This document shows positions 46,693 through 55,081 of a DNA stretch of 64,000 nt, piece after piece. Each line of letters opens with the position of its first letter. Position 1 is the stretch's first letter. A program made the translations under genes and the position numbers. Where the stretch lies: NCBI RefSeq assembly GCF_002954245.1, contig NZ_PPTG01000035.1, forward strand, positions 1,542 to 65,541, given 5' to 3'. Source of the stretch: Cryobacterium aureum. GTDB lineage: Bacteria; Actinomycetota; Actinomycetes; Actinomycetales; Microbacteriaceae. The notes beneath the pieces were generated by a model. It had not been told where the DNA came from. It ran no database searches and worked only from the letters and a program-made list of their open reading frames with translations.

Positions 46693-48256
46693 CAGCTGGC
46701 TCCACGATCGATTCAATGCGCGGAAAGAGCGGTTCGAGCGCGCTGACCCGGGCACCGCCGGTCCATTCCCAGGCCCGGTCGACGCGCTGGTCGGTGAGGG
46801 CACCGTCGCCGCCGAGCGAGGTCCAGAGCTTCGCGGTCGCGATGGGAATCACCGGCGAGAGCAGCACCGTAAGGGTGCCGAGGCCGCGAACGGCGGTGTG
46901 CAGCACGGTCTCGAGTCGCGCCCGGGTGTCCGGGTTCTTGGCCAGAGCCCACGGCTCCTGAATGGTGATATATCCGTTGAGCTCGTCGACCAGTTCCCAC
47001 ACGCTGGCGAGGGCGTCGTGGATCGCCAGGGTCTCAATGAAGGCGCCGGCGGCATCCGTCACCCGCCTTTCGGTCGCCGCAATCGCGAGGTCGTCGGCCG
47101 AAAGCTCACCGGCGGCGGGCACGACGCCGTCGCAATACCGCACGACCATGGCGATCACGCGCGAGGCGAGGTTGCCGAAGCCGTTGGCGAGCTCGGACTG
47201 GTAGCGGGCCGAAAGGTCCTCCCAGCTGAACGAACCGTCCTGGCCGAAGCTGATGGCACGCATGAAGTAGTAGCGAAAGGCGTCGGACCCGAACGTGTCG
47301 GTGATCTGGCTCGGGGCGATGCCGGTGAGCTTGGATTTGCTCATCTTCTCGCCGCCGACCAGCAGCCAGCCGTGGCCGAAGACCTGCTTGGGCACCTCGA
47401 TGCCGGCGGCCATGAGCATGGCCGGCCAGATGACGGCGTGAAAACGCAGAATGTCCTTGCCGACGATGTGGGTGGCCGGCCAGCGGCTGGCGAACTCCTC
47501 ATCGTTCTGGCCGTAGCCGGCCGCGGTGATGTAGTTGAGCAGCGCGTCGAACCAGACGTAGACGACGTGCGATTCATCCCAGGGCACCTTGATGCCCCAG
47601 TCGAAGCTCGACCGGGAGATCGACAGGTCAGAGAGGCCGCGCTTGACGAAGGACATGACCTCGTTGCGGGCCGCTTCCGGCTGCACGAAGTTGGGGTTCT
47701 CCTCGTAGAGAGCCAGCAGACGATCGGCGAAGGCGCTCATCTTGAAGAAGTAATTCTTCTCGTGCAGCAGCTCGACCGGCTTGGAGTGGATCGCGCAGAC
47801 CGGCTGGCCGGCATAGTCACCGGTACCGTCGACGAGGTCGCTGGTCTGCTTGTATTCCTCGCAGCCCACGCAGTAGTAGCCCTCGTACTCGCCGGTGTAG
47901 ATGTGGCCTTGCGTCTGCAGGTGCTGCAGAAACTTCTGCGCGTTCACCTCGTGGCGTTCATCGGTGGTGCGAATGAAGTCGTCATTGGCGATGTTGACGG
48001 TTTCCAGCAGAGGCTTCCACGCGGTCTCGACCAGACGGTCGGCCCATTCCTTGGGCGTCACGCCGTTGGCGATGGCGGTGCGCAGAATTTTCTGGCCGTG
48101 TTCGTCGGTGCCGGTGAGCAACCAGGCGTCGTCACCCGACTGTCGGTGCCAGCGCGCGAGCACGTCGGCGGCCACCTCGGTATAGGCGTGCCCGATGTGC
48201 GGCACATCATTCACGTAGAAAATGGGCGTGGTGATGTAAAAAGAGCCAGCGGACAT
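46685..48256 (-). CDS. metG: Methionyl-tRNA synthetase
   Basis: Class I synthetase charging tRNA-Met and initiator tRNA. The 523-residue protein has FYVNDVPHIGHAYTEVAAD with the HIGH motif, GTDEHGQKI, a zinc-binding insert with YYCVGCEEY, and the KMSKS loop GEKMSKSKLTG. The DALLNYITAAGYG and WPATHIVGKDILRFHAV blocks are typical. The C-terminal anticodon-binding helical domain is present; no dimerisation EMAP domain. It starts the operon metG-tatD-rsmA-ispE-ABC-F. Confidence 0.97.
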   Translation of the reverse strand: MSAGSFYITTPIFYVNDVPHIGHAYTEVAADVLARWHRQSGDDAWLLTGTDEHGQKILRTAIANGVTPKEWADRLVETAWKPLLETVNIANDDFIRTTDERHEVNAQKFLQHLQTQGHIYTGEYEGYYCVGCEEYKQTSDLVDGTGDYAGQPVCAIHSKPVELLHEKNYFFKMSAFADRLLALYEENPNFVQPEAARNEVMSFVKRGLSDLSISRSSFDWGIKVPWDESHVVYVWFDALLNYITAAGYGQNDEEFASRWPATHIVGKDILRFHAVIWPAMLMAAGIEVPKQVFGHGWLLVGGEKMSKSKLTGIAPSQITDTFGSDAFRYYFMRAISFGQDGSFSWEDLSARYQSELANGFGNLASRVIAMVVRYCDGVVPAAGELSADDLAIAATERRVTDAAGAFIETLAIHDALASVWELVDELNGYITIQEPWALAKNPDTRARLETVLHTAVRGLGTLTVLLSPVIPIATAKLWTSLGGDGALTDQRVDRAWEWTGGARVSALEPLFPRIESIVEPADA

Positions 48257-48294
48257 GCGTTCATCTTATGCGCAGCGATCGCCCCCACGGTTCG

Positions 48295-49302
48295 CTACTC
48301 GGTGCGGGAGAGGTCTGCCGCTGGGCCGACGACCGGAAGGCGGTGTCGGTGACCGAACACCGGCGGGAGCGCCTCGTGGTTGGGCGGCACCGGCGGGCGA
48401 TTCGGGGCATCCTTAGTGGCCTCAGTCTGGCGCAGGTCGATGCCGTGCACTTTTTGGTGCGCATACTCCACCGGCATCATGCACAGCACGATCTTTCCGT
48501 GGGCGTGTCCGGCTTCCAGCTCCCGATACGCTTCGCGTACCCGTTCAAATTCGTAAATCGCGGCCACCGGGATTACGATCTGGCGGTCGGCGATCAGGCT
48601 CGCGATCTTCTCAAGCACGACGGTGTCGGTCGAGTCGACATTCAGCAGAACGTTGTCACCGAGACGGTTCAGCTCGGCATCGATGCCCTCGGGTGCAATG
48701 CGCCGCAATCTCTCCTCGAATCCTGGGCCGTATTCCACCGGAATCACGCCGATCTGGCGCAGGTAATCGAAACTGTCCGGGCTGGCAGTGCCGATTACTC
48801 GAGATCCGCGTCGTTTGGCCAGCTGCGCTGCGATCACGCCGACGCCGCCGTGCGCTGCGTGGACAAGTACCGTGCGGCCCGGGCCCGGGTTTGCGCCTTG
48901 GACTGCCTGCCAGGCGGTCGCGGCAGCGACATAGAGGCTGCCGGCGATCTCCCAGGACAAACGCTCGGGCTTGGCGATCACGTTGCCGACCGGAACGGTG
49001 ACGAAATTCGCCTGCGAACCGCGCACCGTGTGGCCGAGCACCGCGTCGCCAATTTTCCACCCGGTGACGTCCACCCCGATGCGTGCGATGAAGCCCGCGA
49101 AGTCGCTACCCTGCCCAGCGGGGAAGCGGGCAGGCCACTCGTTATCCAGATGGCCTTCCCGAATGCTGGACTCGCCCGGGTTCAGGCCTGCGGCCATGAC
49201 TTCGACGACCACCTCACCAATACCCGGAACGGGGGTCGTCATCTCGACGAAATCGAGAACTTCCGGACCCCCATAGCGAGAGAATTGCACCGCATGCCAC
49301 AT
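48295..49302 (-). CDS. NADP-dependent oxidoreductase (quinone-reductase-like MDR)
   Basis: A zinc-free medium-chain dehydrogenase. The GroES-like half begins WHAVQFSRYGGPEVLDFVE and has GLNPGESSIREG and FPAGQGSDFAG. The Rossmann half has VLVHAAHGGVGVIAAQLAKRRG. The ATG at 49302 follows GGGAGGTACCT, an ideal ribosome site. Two oddities: the segment after GIDAELNRLGDNV is about 25-30 residues shorter than in relatives, and about 50 extra residues follow the normal ending HAHGKIVL. Both may affect function. Substrate unknown; it stands between metG and rsmI on the same strand. Confidence 0.85.
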   Translation of the reverse strand: MWHAVQFSRYGGPEVLDFVEMTTPVPGIGEVVVEVMAAGLNPGESSIREGHLDNEWPARFPAGQGSDFAGFIARIGVDVTGWKIGDAVLGHTVRGSQANFVTVPVGNVIAKPERLSWEIAGSLYVAAATAWQAVQGANPGPGRTVLVHAAHGGVGVIAAQLAKRRGSRVIGTASPDSFDYLRQIGVIPVEYGPGFEERLRRIAPEGIDAELNRLGDNVLLNVDSTDTVVLEKIASLIADRQIVIPVAAIYEFERVREAYRELEAGHAHGKIVLCMMPVEYAHQKVHGIDLRQTEATKDAPNRPPVPPNHEALPPVFGHRHRLPVVGPAADLSRTE

Positions 49303-49358
49303 AGGTACCTCCCGACAGAACCTCGCTAGCGCGACTGCACGACTCGCGCTTAGTGACG

Positions 49359-50237
49359 TCAACGCTGAGGAAGACTCGGATATTCCGGTTTTTTCGCGGA
49401 AGAACCGCCCAAACCGGGGCCTGCCTTGGCCTGTAGCGCGTGCTCATACAGCTCACGCTTGCCGAGGCCGCTCGCCGCCGACACGTCGGCCGCGGCATCC
49501 TTCAAGCGGATGCCGCCAGCCACCAGGTCGAGCACCTCAGCCACACCCATGGCCAGGTCAATTACCCGCACCTCGGCACCGGCCACCACGATGCAGATCT
49601 CGCCGCGCACGCCGGCTGCCGCCCATTCGGCCAGCTCGGCCGCTGTGCCGCGCTTGACCTCTTCGAAGAATTTGGTCAGTTCCCGGCAGACCACGACGCG
49701 GCGGTCGTCGCCGAGTGTGGCGGCGAGGTCGAGGAGGGAGTCAGCGAGGCGGTTGGGCGATTCGAAGAAAACCATGGTGCGGCGTTCCGCAGCGAGGTCG
49801 CGCAGCTGCTTGACCCGCTCACCGTGCTTCCGCGGCAGGAACCCTTCGAAGGTGAACCGGTCGGTCGGAAGCCCCGAGACGGCGAGAGCGGTGAGCACGG
49901 CGGACGGGCCGGGCAGGGCGGTGACCTGCACGCCGGCAGCCACCGCGGCATCCACCAGGTGAAAACCCGGGTCAGACACGGTGGGCATGCCGGCGTCGCT
50001 CAACACCAGGATGTCGACCTCGCGGGCCAGCTCGACCAGCTCAGCGGCCTTGCCGCGTTCGTTGTGGTCGTGCAGGGCGATGAGCTTGGGCCGGTTTTCG
50101 ATTCCGAGGGCTTTGAGCAGGTGTACGGTGACGCGGGTGTCCTCGGCCGCCACGATGGTGATGGTACTCAGGGTCTCGATCAGGCGCCGGGAGGCGTCGC
50201 CGAGGTTTCCGATCGGGGTGGCAGCAAGGATGATCAT
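49359..50237 (-). CDS. rsmI: 16S rRNA (cytidine-1402-2'-O)-methyltransferase RsmI
   Basis: Methylates C1402 in the ribosomal P site. The tetrapyrrole-methylase fold begins IILAATPIGNLGDASRRLIE, followed by VAAEDTRVT, LHDHNERGKA, LVLSDAGMPTVSDPGF, the SAM loop VTALPGPSAVLTALAVSGL and FEGFLPRK. The ATG at 50237 is placed right before the fold; the open frame upstream adds only non-conserved residues. The 292-residue length is usual. It is divergent to the mannosyltransferase gene, 39 bp away, the common arrangement in Actinobacteria. Confidence 0.95.
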   Translation of the reverse strand: MIILAATPIGNLGDASRRLIETLSTITIVAAEDTRVTVHLLKALGIENRPKLIALHDHNERGKAAELVELAREVDILVLSDAGMPTVSDPGFHLVDAAVAAGVQVTALPGPSAVLTALAVSGLPTDRFTFEGFLPRKHGERVKQLRDLAAERRTMVFFESPNRLADSLLDLAATLGDDRRVVVCRELTKFFEEVKRGTAAELAEWAAAGVRGEICIVVAGAEVRVIDLAMGVAEVLDLVAGGIRLKDAAADVSAASGLGKRELYEHALQAKAGPGLGGSSAKKPEYPSLPQR

Positions 50238-50276
50238 GGGTCCAGTCTCGCAGTCGCCGCTCAGTACGATGGTCAG

Positions 50277-51851
50277 GTGCTGGCAACTAGTCGATGGGTT
50301 CACTGGATTCGCTGGATGCACTGGGGCGCGCCCCTCCTCGTGGTCCTGTTGGCCGCCGGCTTACGTCTATGGAACCTCGGCGTGCCGCACGCGCTCGTGT
50401 TCGACGAGACCTTCTATGTGAAGGATGCCTGGACTCTCTTCAACAACGGGTACGAGTCCACCTGGCCGGCCGACACCAATCCCCTGTTCGAGGCGGGGCA
50501 GACCGACATCTTCACGACGGATCCGTCGTTCGTGGTGCACCCGCCGCTCGGCAAATGGCTCATCGCCCTCGGCATGAACCTGCTCGGCCCCGGCAACCCG
50601 TGGGGCTGGCGCCTGGCCACCGTTGTGGTCGGGGTGCTCGCGGTCGTGCTCATCATGCTCATCGCTCGAAAGCTGTTTCAGTCCCGTCTGCTGGCCTTGA
50701 TCGCCGGTTTTCTGCTCGCCATCGACGGTCACGCCATCGTCATGAGTCGGGTTGCCCTGCTCGACAACTTCGTGATGTTCTTCGCGCTTCTCGGCTTCGG
50801 AGCGATCCTGATGGATCGGCAGTGGCACGCGACGCGCCTGGCCGCCCGGCTGGTCGGGCTGATCGACGTCGGCTGGGGCCCGACCCTGTGGTGGCGGCCC
50901 TGGTTGCTCGCCGCCGGTCTCGCGTTCGGGCTGACCAGTTCGGTGAAGTGGTCGGGGCTGTACTTTCTGGCCGCTTTCGGCGTCTACCTCGTCGTCGTCG
51001 ACGCGCTCGCCCGGCGCCGTAACGGCGTGACGTTCTGGGCCAGTGCCGCCATCCTGAAGCAGGCCCCGGTCACGTTCCTGCTCCTGGTCCCCGTGGCCGT
51101 CATTACCTTTCTGGTGTCCTGGACGGGATGGTTCGTTACCCGCGGCGGCTATTACCGAGAGTGGGCCGACGGGGTGGGAGCGGCCTGGACCGGACCGCTG
51201 GCCTGGGTTCCGCACACCCTGCAAAGTTTCTGGCACTACCAGGCGGCCGCGTACACCTACCATGTGGGCCTCGCCACGCCGCATCCGTACCAGGCCAATC
51301 CGCTGACCTGGCTGTTCATGATTCGCCCGACCAGCATGTACTACCGCGGTTCCAGTCAGGGCGAATTCGGATGCCAGTTTCAGAACTGCTCCGAGGCCAT
51401 CACGTCGGTCGGCAACCCGCTGATCTGGTGGGCGGCGACCGCCGCGCTGTTCTACCTGGTGTATCGACTGGCCCGTTACCGGGAATGGCGCGTCGGCCTC
51501 ATTCTCATGGGCATGGTCGCCGGCTACCTGCCCTGGCTGATGTACCTGAACCGCACGGTTTTTCAGTTTTACACCATCGCCTTCGAACCCTATCTGCTGC
51601 TCGGCCTCGTGTTCGTCATCGGCATGTCCCTCAAGCAAATTCCCGACCTGGCGGGGCCAGAACACCGGCATTCAGCACATTCGCAGGTGTACGAACATGA
51701 CCCCCACCCGCGGGCCGGAGCCCTTAGCGCCGTGATCGTCGGCCTCGGGGTGGCGCTGCTGCTGACCGCGTTCTTCTTCCCTGAATGGACCGGAATGCAG
51801 ACTTCGTTCACGTTTTGGCAGCTCCACATTTGGATGCCAAGTTGGCGATAG
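50277..51851 (+). CDS. Protein O-mannosyltransferase (dolichyl-phosphate-mannose type, PMT)
   Basis: A polytopic membrane glycosyltransferase that moves mannose from polyprenyl-phosphate-mannose to Ser/Thr of exported proteins. After the first membrane segment comes HALVFDETFYVKDAW with the catalytic Asp-Glu pair. FVVHPPLGKWLIALGM, DGHAIVMSRVALLDNFVMFF and the loop FMIRPTSMYYRG are PMT hallmarks. About ten further membrane segments follow. The GTG at 50277 is the best start that does not run into rsmI; its ribosome site is weak and the cytoplasmic N-terminus would be only ~12 residues, shorter than usual. The product is about 524 residues. Exported Pro/Thr-rich proteins nearby, such as the LysM lipoprotein, could be substrates. 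Confidence 0.9.
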   Translation: MLATSRWVHWIRWMHWGAPLLVVLLAAGLRLWNLGVPHALVFDETFYVKDAWTLFNNGYESTWPADTNPLFEAGQTDIFTTDPSFVVHPPLGKWLIALGMNLLGPGNPWGWRLATVVVGVLAVVLIMLIARKLFQSRLLALIAGFLLAIDGHAIVMSRVALLDNFVMFFALLGFGAILMDRQWHATRLAARLVGLIDVGWGPTLWWRPWLLAAGLAFGLTSSVKWSGLYFLAAFGVYLVVVDALARRRNGVTFWASAAILKQAPVTFLLLVPVAVITFLVSWTGWFVTRGGYYREWADGVGAAWTGPLAWVPHTLQSFWHYQAAAYTYHVGLATPHPYQANPLTWLFMIRPTSMYYRGSSQGEFGCQFQNCSEAITSVGNPLIWWAATAALFYLVYRLARYREWRVGLILMGMVAGYLPWLMYLNRTVFQFYTIAFEPYLLLGLVFVIGMSLKQIPDLAGPEHRHSAHSQVYEHDPHPRAGALSAVIVGLGVALLLTAFFFPEWTGMQTSFTFWQLHIWMPSWR

Positions 51852-52006
51852 ATCGGTCGAATACATTCCATTTTTGGCATATACTCACTGGGAAACGCGT
51901 GTGAATTAGCCACGATGGAGGGGTTCGCGAACGTAGACTGACGGCTATCTGCTCCACGAGTAATTACTCACGTCCCGGCTGAGAAGTCCCGATCCACTAA
52001 GGCCTC

Positions 52007-53107
52007 ATGTCGGAAGCACTAACCGCACCCTCGGTCCGTATTATCAGGACCCGGCCGGGTGGAGATACAAAGAATCCCACAACAGAATATTCGGCGCTCC
52101 TGCATACCGTGCGCAATCTCGGCCTTCTCGGCCGTCGCACCGGCTTCTACTGGATGGTCTTCTCCATTCTCGTCGTCGCTACGCTCGGCGCTGCTGCCGG
52201 GTTCGTTTTGCTCGGCGACACCTGGTACCAGCTGATCATCGCCGGCGCGCTCGGCCTCATCTTCACCCAGTTCGCCTTTCTGGCCCACGAAGCCTCACAC
52301 CGTGCCGTGTTCACCTCCGGTAAGGCAAATGACCGGGCCGGTCGTATCCTCGCCAATCTCTTCGTCGGCATCAGCTACGCCTGGTGGATGACCAAGCACA
52401 GCCGTCACCACGCCCAGCCGAACGTCATTGGCAAGGACCCGGACATCGAGCCCGACTTCATCGTCTTCACCGAAAACGATGCCAAGCAGGTCAGCTGGCT
52501 CAGCTCGTTCGTCACCCGCAAGCAGGGTTATCTGTTCTTCCCCCTGCTCATGTTCGAAGGCATCAACCTGCACATCCAGGGCTTCAAGACCGTGTTCGGC
52601 AAGAACAAGGTCAGCGAACGCTGGGTCGAGATCACGATGCTCGTCACACGCCTGGCGCTCTACCTCGCGGTGATCTTTTACTTTCTGCCGCTCGGCATGG
52701 CGTTTGCATTTGTGGGCGTGCAAATGGCCGTCTTCGGGGTCTATATGGGCGCAACCTTCGCGCCCAACCACAAGGGCATGCCGCAGCTTCCGGCCGAAAG
52801 CCGGGTCGATTTTCTTCGTCGCCAGGTGCTCACCAGTCGCAACATTCGCGGCGGCACCTTTATCGACCACTACATGGGCGGTCTCAACTACCAGATCGAG
52901 CACCACCTGTTTCCGAACATGGCCCGTCCGCACCTGCGTAAGGCCCAGGAGATCGCCAAGGAATACTGTCTCTCCCACGACGTGAAGTACACGGAAACCG
53001 GCGTCTTCGAGAGCTACGGCATCGTCATCGCCTACCTCAACAAGGTGGGCCTGGCTGCGCGTGATCCGTTCGACTGCCCGATGGTGCAGCGCTTCCGCAC
53101 GCACTAG
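52007..53107 (+). CDS. Membrane fatty acid desaturase (acyl-CoA/acyl-lipid type)
   Basis: A 366-residue di-iron membrane desaturase. The three histidine boxes are HEASH, TKHSRHHAQPN and YQIEHHLFP, the last with Q in the first position as in front-end (delta-5/6-like) desaturases. Two pairs of membrane segments flank them. It introduces double bases into fatty acyl chains with O2 and ferredoxin, raising membrane fluidity, a typical cold response. A 155-bp leader without a gene lies upstream; AAGGCCTC precedes the ATG. A strong terminator follows. Confidence 0.92.
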   Translation: MSEALTAPSVRIIRTRPGGDTKNPTTEYSALLHTVRNLGLLGRRTGFYWMVFSILVVATLGAAAGFVLLGDTWYQLIIAGALGLIFTQFAFLAHEASHRAVFTSGKANDRAGRILANLFVGISYAWWMTKHSRHHAQPNVIGKDPDIEPDFIVFTENDAKQVSWLSSFVTRKQGYLFFPLLMFEGINLHIQGFKTVFGKNKVSERWVEITMLVTRLALYLAVIFYFLPLGMAFAFVGVQMAVFGVYMGATFAPNHKGMPQLPAESRVDFLRRQVLTSRNIRGGTFIDHYMGGLNYQIEHHLFPNMARPHLRKAQEIAKEYCLSHDVKYTETGVFESYGIVIAYLNKVGLAARDPFDCPMVQRFRTH

Positions 53108-53122
53108 AACCACCCGATACGA

Positions 53123-53157
53123 GCAGGCCGTTTCCCGTGGGAGGCGGCCTGCTTTTT
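53123..53157 (+). terminator. Rho-independent terminator of the desaturase gene
   Basis: A perfect 8-bp stem GCAGGCCG/CGGCCTGC with a 14-nt loop is followed by TTTTT. It is located 15 bp after the stop. Confidence 0.9.
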
Positions 53158-53245
53158 GCACTCCAGACCGGCACGTTTGGGTATTAGGGTATTTGTACTA
53201 AAAGTGAGGGGTGAGCTTGTACAACAAACCTCCAACTCATGGGGG

Positions 53246-53857
53246 ATGTTCGTGGCAGGTGGCACCGAGCGAGGTCTGATTGGATTCACGAGTCTCGCCC
53301 TGGCCATTGGGTTGGTCGCCGTGCTCTCGCCGGCGGCGAGCGCCGACACCTCCACCGACACGGTCAATCTGGCGATTCTCGGCGGAGCGCTCTCCGCCGT
53401 GGTCTCCGCACCAACTCAGATGACCCCCGTCGTTCTCGACGGACGTACCAGCCACACGTCGGTCGGCAGCCCCACCGAGTGGACCATCACGAATGCTCGC
53501 GGTTCCAGTGCAGCGTGGAGTCTGTCGGTGAGCGCCACGGACTTCGTGAGCGCTGCCGGAACTCTCGACGCCCAGGAACGCACCGTCGCCGTGGAAAACC
53601 TGACCATCACGCCCGGAATCGTCACGGCCCGCACCAGCGCAGGTACCGATGCCGCCCCGACGACCAAGCCCGTTTCCGTCTCCGGCCAACCGCAGGCGCT
53701 GGTCTGGACCAACACACTGGGCAAAGGGACCTTCACGCTGACCCCCAAATTCAGTCTCAGCGTTCCCCCGAACGCCTACCGGTCGAATTTCTCGGGCGCG
53801 ATCGACGAATCCCCCGTGAACCCGTTCGTCTCTGTACTCACGTTCACGATCGTCTGA
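53246..53857 (+). CDS. WxL-like domain surface protein
   Basis: A 203-residue secreted protein. A signal peptide ends near PAASA-DT. The rest is one WxL-like domain: WTITNARGSSAAWSLSVSA (first W-x-L as WSL), a mid region VENLTITPGIVTA, and a C-terminal strand set FSLSVPPNAYRSNFSGAI to the FTIV end. The second W-x-L motif is not canonical. WxL domains bind peptidoglycan non-covalently at the cell surface. It closely resembles the small protein at 57.3 kb. The ATG at 53246 has G-rich sequence too close to serve as a good ribosome site; a GTG near 53204 is an alternative start. Confidence 0.8.
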   Translation: MFVAGGTERGLIGFTSLALAIGLVAVLSPAASADTSTDTVNLAILGGALSAVVSAPTQMTPVVLDGRTSHTSVGSPTEWTITNARGSSAAWSLSVSATDFVSAAGTLDAQERTVAVENLTITPGIVTARTSAGTDAAPTTKPVSVSGQPQALVWTNTLGKGTFTLTPKFSLSVPPNAYRSNFSGAIDESPVNPFVSVLTFTIV

Positions 53858-53984
53858 CGCGCATCTCGCGCGAACCTTGATCCAATACTGACTGGAACAC
53901 TGGCCCCGATCTGAGGCCCCCGTGTGAGAATAGCGTTATTGCCTCATTCGGGGGTCATACCGGATACCAAAAAAGATCCACCCC

Positions 53985-55081
53985 ATGTCACACCGTTCCA
54001 CCATCCGTCGCCTAATCTGCACGCCGCAGGCCACACCAGATTCGACCCGGAAACCGGTTCGGGCACGTCCGATCCGCAGGCTCGCCCTCCTGGTGGCTGT
54101 CGCCGTTCTGGGCCCGGTGTTCGCTACCCTCGCCGTCGTCTCACCGGCAGCCGCGATCGACGACGGAACCCTCAGCATCCGCCCCGAACTGGAATCTGAC
54201 TTTTTTCACATCAATCTTGCTCCCGGCGCCGCGATCGAAGCCAACGCCATCGTCAGTAACCACACGGATGCCCCGGTCACGCTTCTGAGTTACGCGGTCG
54301 ACGGACAGAGCACCCAGCAGGGCGCCTTCGCCCTTGCCGCCCAGAACGACGTGCAAACGAGTGTGGGCAGCTGGGTCACTCTCGGTGCAGAATCAATCAC
54401 CATTCCGGCCAACTCCGACCTCACCGTGCCGTTTCGACTGAGCGTTCCCCTCACGGCGACACCGGGCGACTATGCCGGCGGAATCATCATTCAGAGTCCG
54501 CCCATACAGGGTGAGACGACCACATCTGACGGTGATGCGGCGCTGCGCCTGGACGTCATCCAGCGGCAGGGCGTGCGCATCTACCTGAACGTTGCCGGCA
54601 CGGCGATAACTCGGCTGGGCCACGGCGACCTGAGCTGGGAACGCGTGGGTGACGAGGTCACGTTCACCCTGCCGATTCAGAACACGGGAAACACAATCCT
54701 GTATCCGACCGCCAGCCTGGACCTGAACAGTGTGATCGGGGCCACCACCGAGCTGCAATTCGCGACGCCGGAGAGCATCCTGCCGGGGGCCACTCTCAAC
54801 CTCGAGGCAACATTGCCGCAGGCTGCATTCATTTAGCTTGGCGACGCCGACGCCCAACTGGTCTCCGCTGCCGGAACTGAGCGGGTCAGCACGACGTTCA
54901 ACGACGTGCCGTGGTGGATCGTTCTGATCCTGCTGCTGGTGGTGGCCGTGATCGCCTTCGGTGCCTGGCGCGCCACGCTGTTCGTGCGGCGCGCCGCCTG
55001 GCCTTCGCGCAGGTCGCCCAGACGGAGCTTCCGGTGAGCGATTCGGAGACCGACGCTTCCCAGCGTCGACCAGTGCGATGA
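53985..55081 (+). pseudogene. DUF916-like WxL-interacting protein, interrupted by a stop and a frameshift
   Basis: The first 283 codons encode a secreted protein: a signal peptide ending near PAAA-ID, then LSIRPELESDFFHINLAPGA, a DUF916-like immunoglobulin domain (IVSNHTDAPVTLLSYAVDG), and a second domain with GDYAGGIIIQSPP and QRQGVRIYLNVAG. An in-frame TAG at 54834-54836 follows QAAFI. Directly after it the same frame continues with LGDADAQLVSAAG and a membrane anchor (WWIVLILLLVVAVIAFGAW). Near 54990-54997 the frame shifts: the better frame then reads RRLAFAQVAQTELPVSDSE and ends at a TGA overlapping the next ATG (ATGA). The intact ancestor would be ~365 residues. Either it is dead, or there are two sequence errors. 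Confidence 0.72.

Noticed and set aside
44063-48352. Long plus-strand frames over ispE, rsmA, tatD and metG
   Set aside because: All mirror clearly identified genes and carry no recognisable protein features.
49440-50276. Upstream open frame in phase with the mannosyltransferase
   Set aside because: It is antisense to rsmI and reads as compositional noise; the protein-like sequence begins only near 50277.
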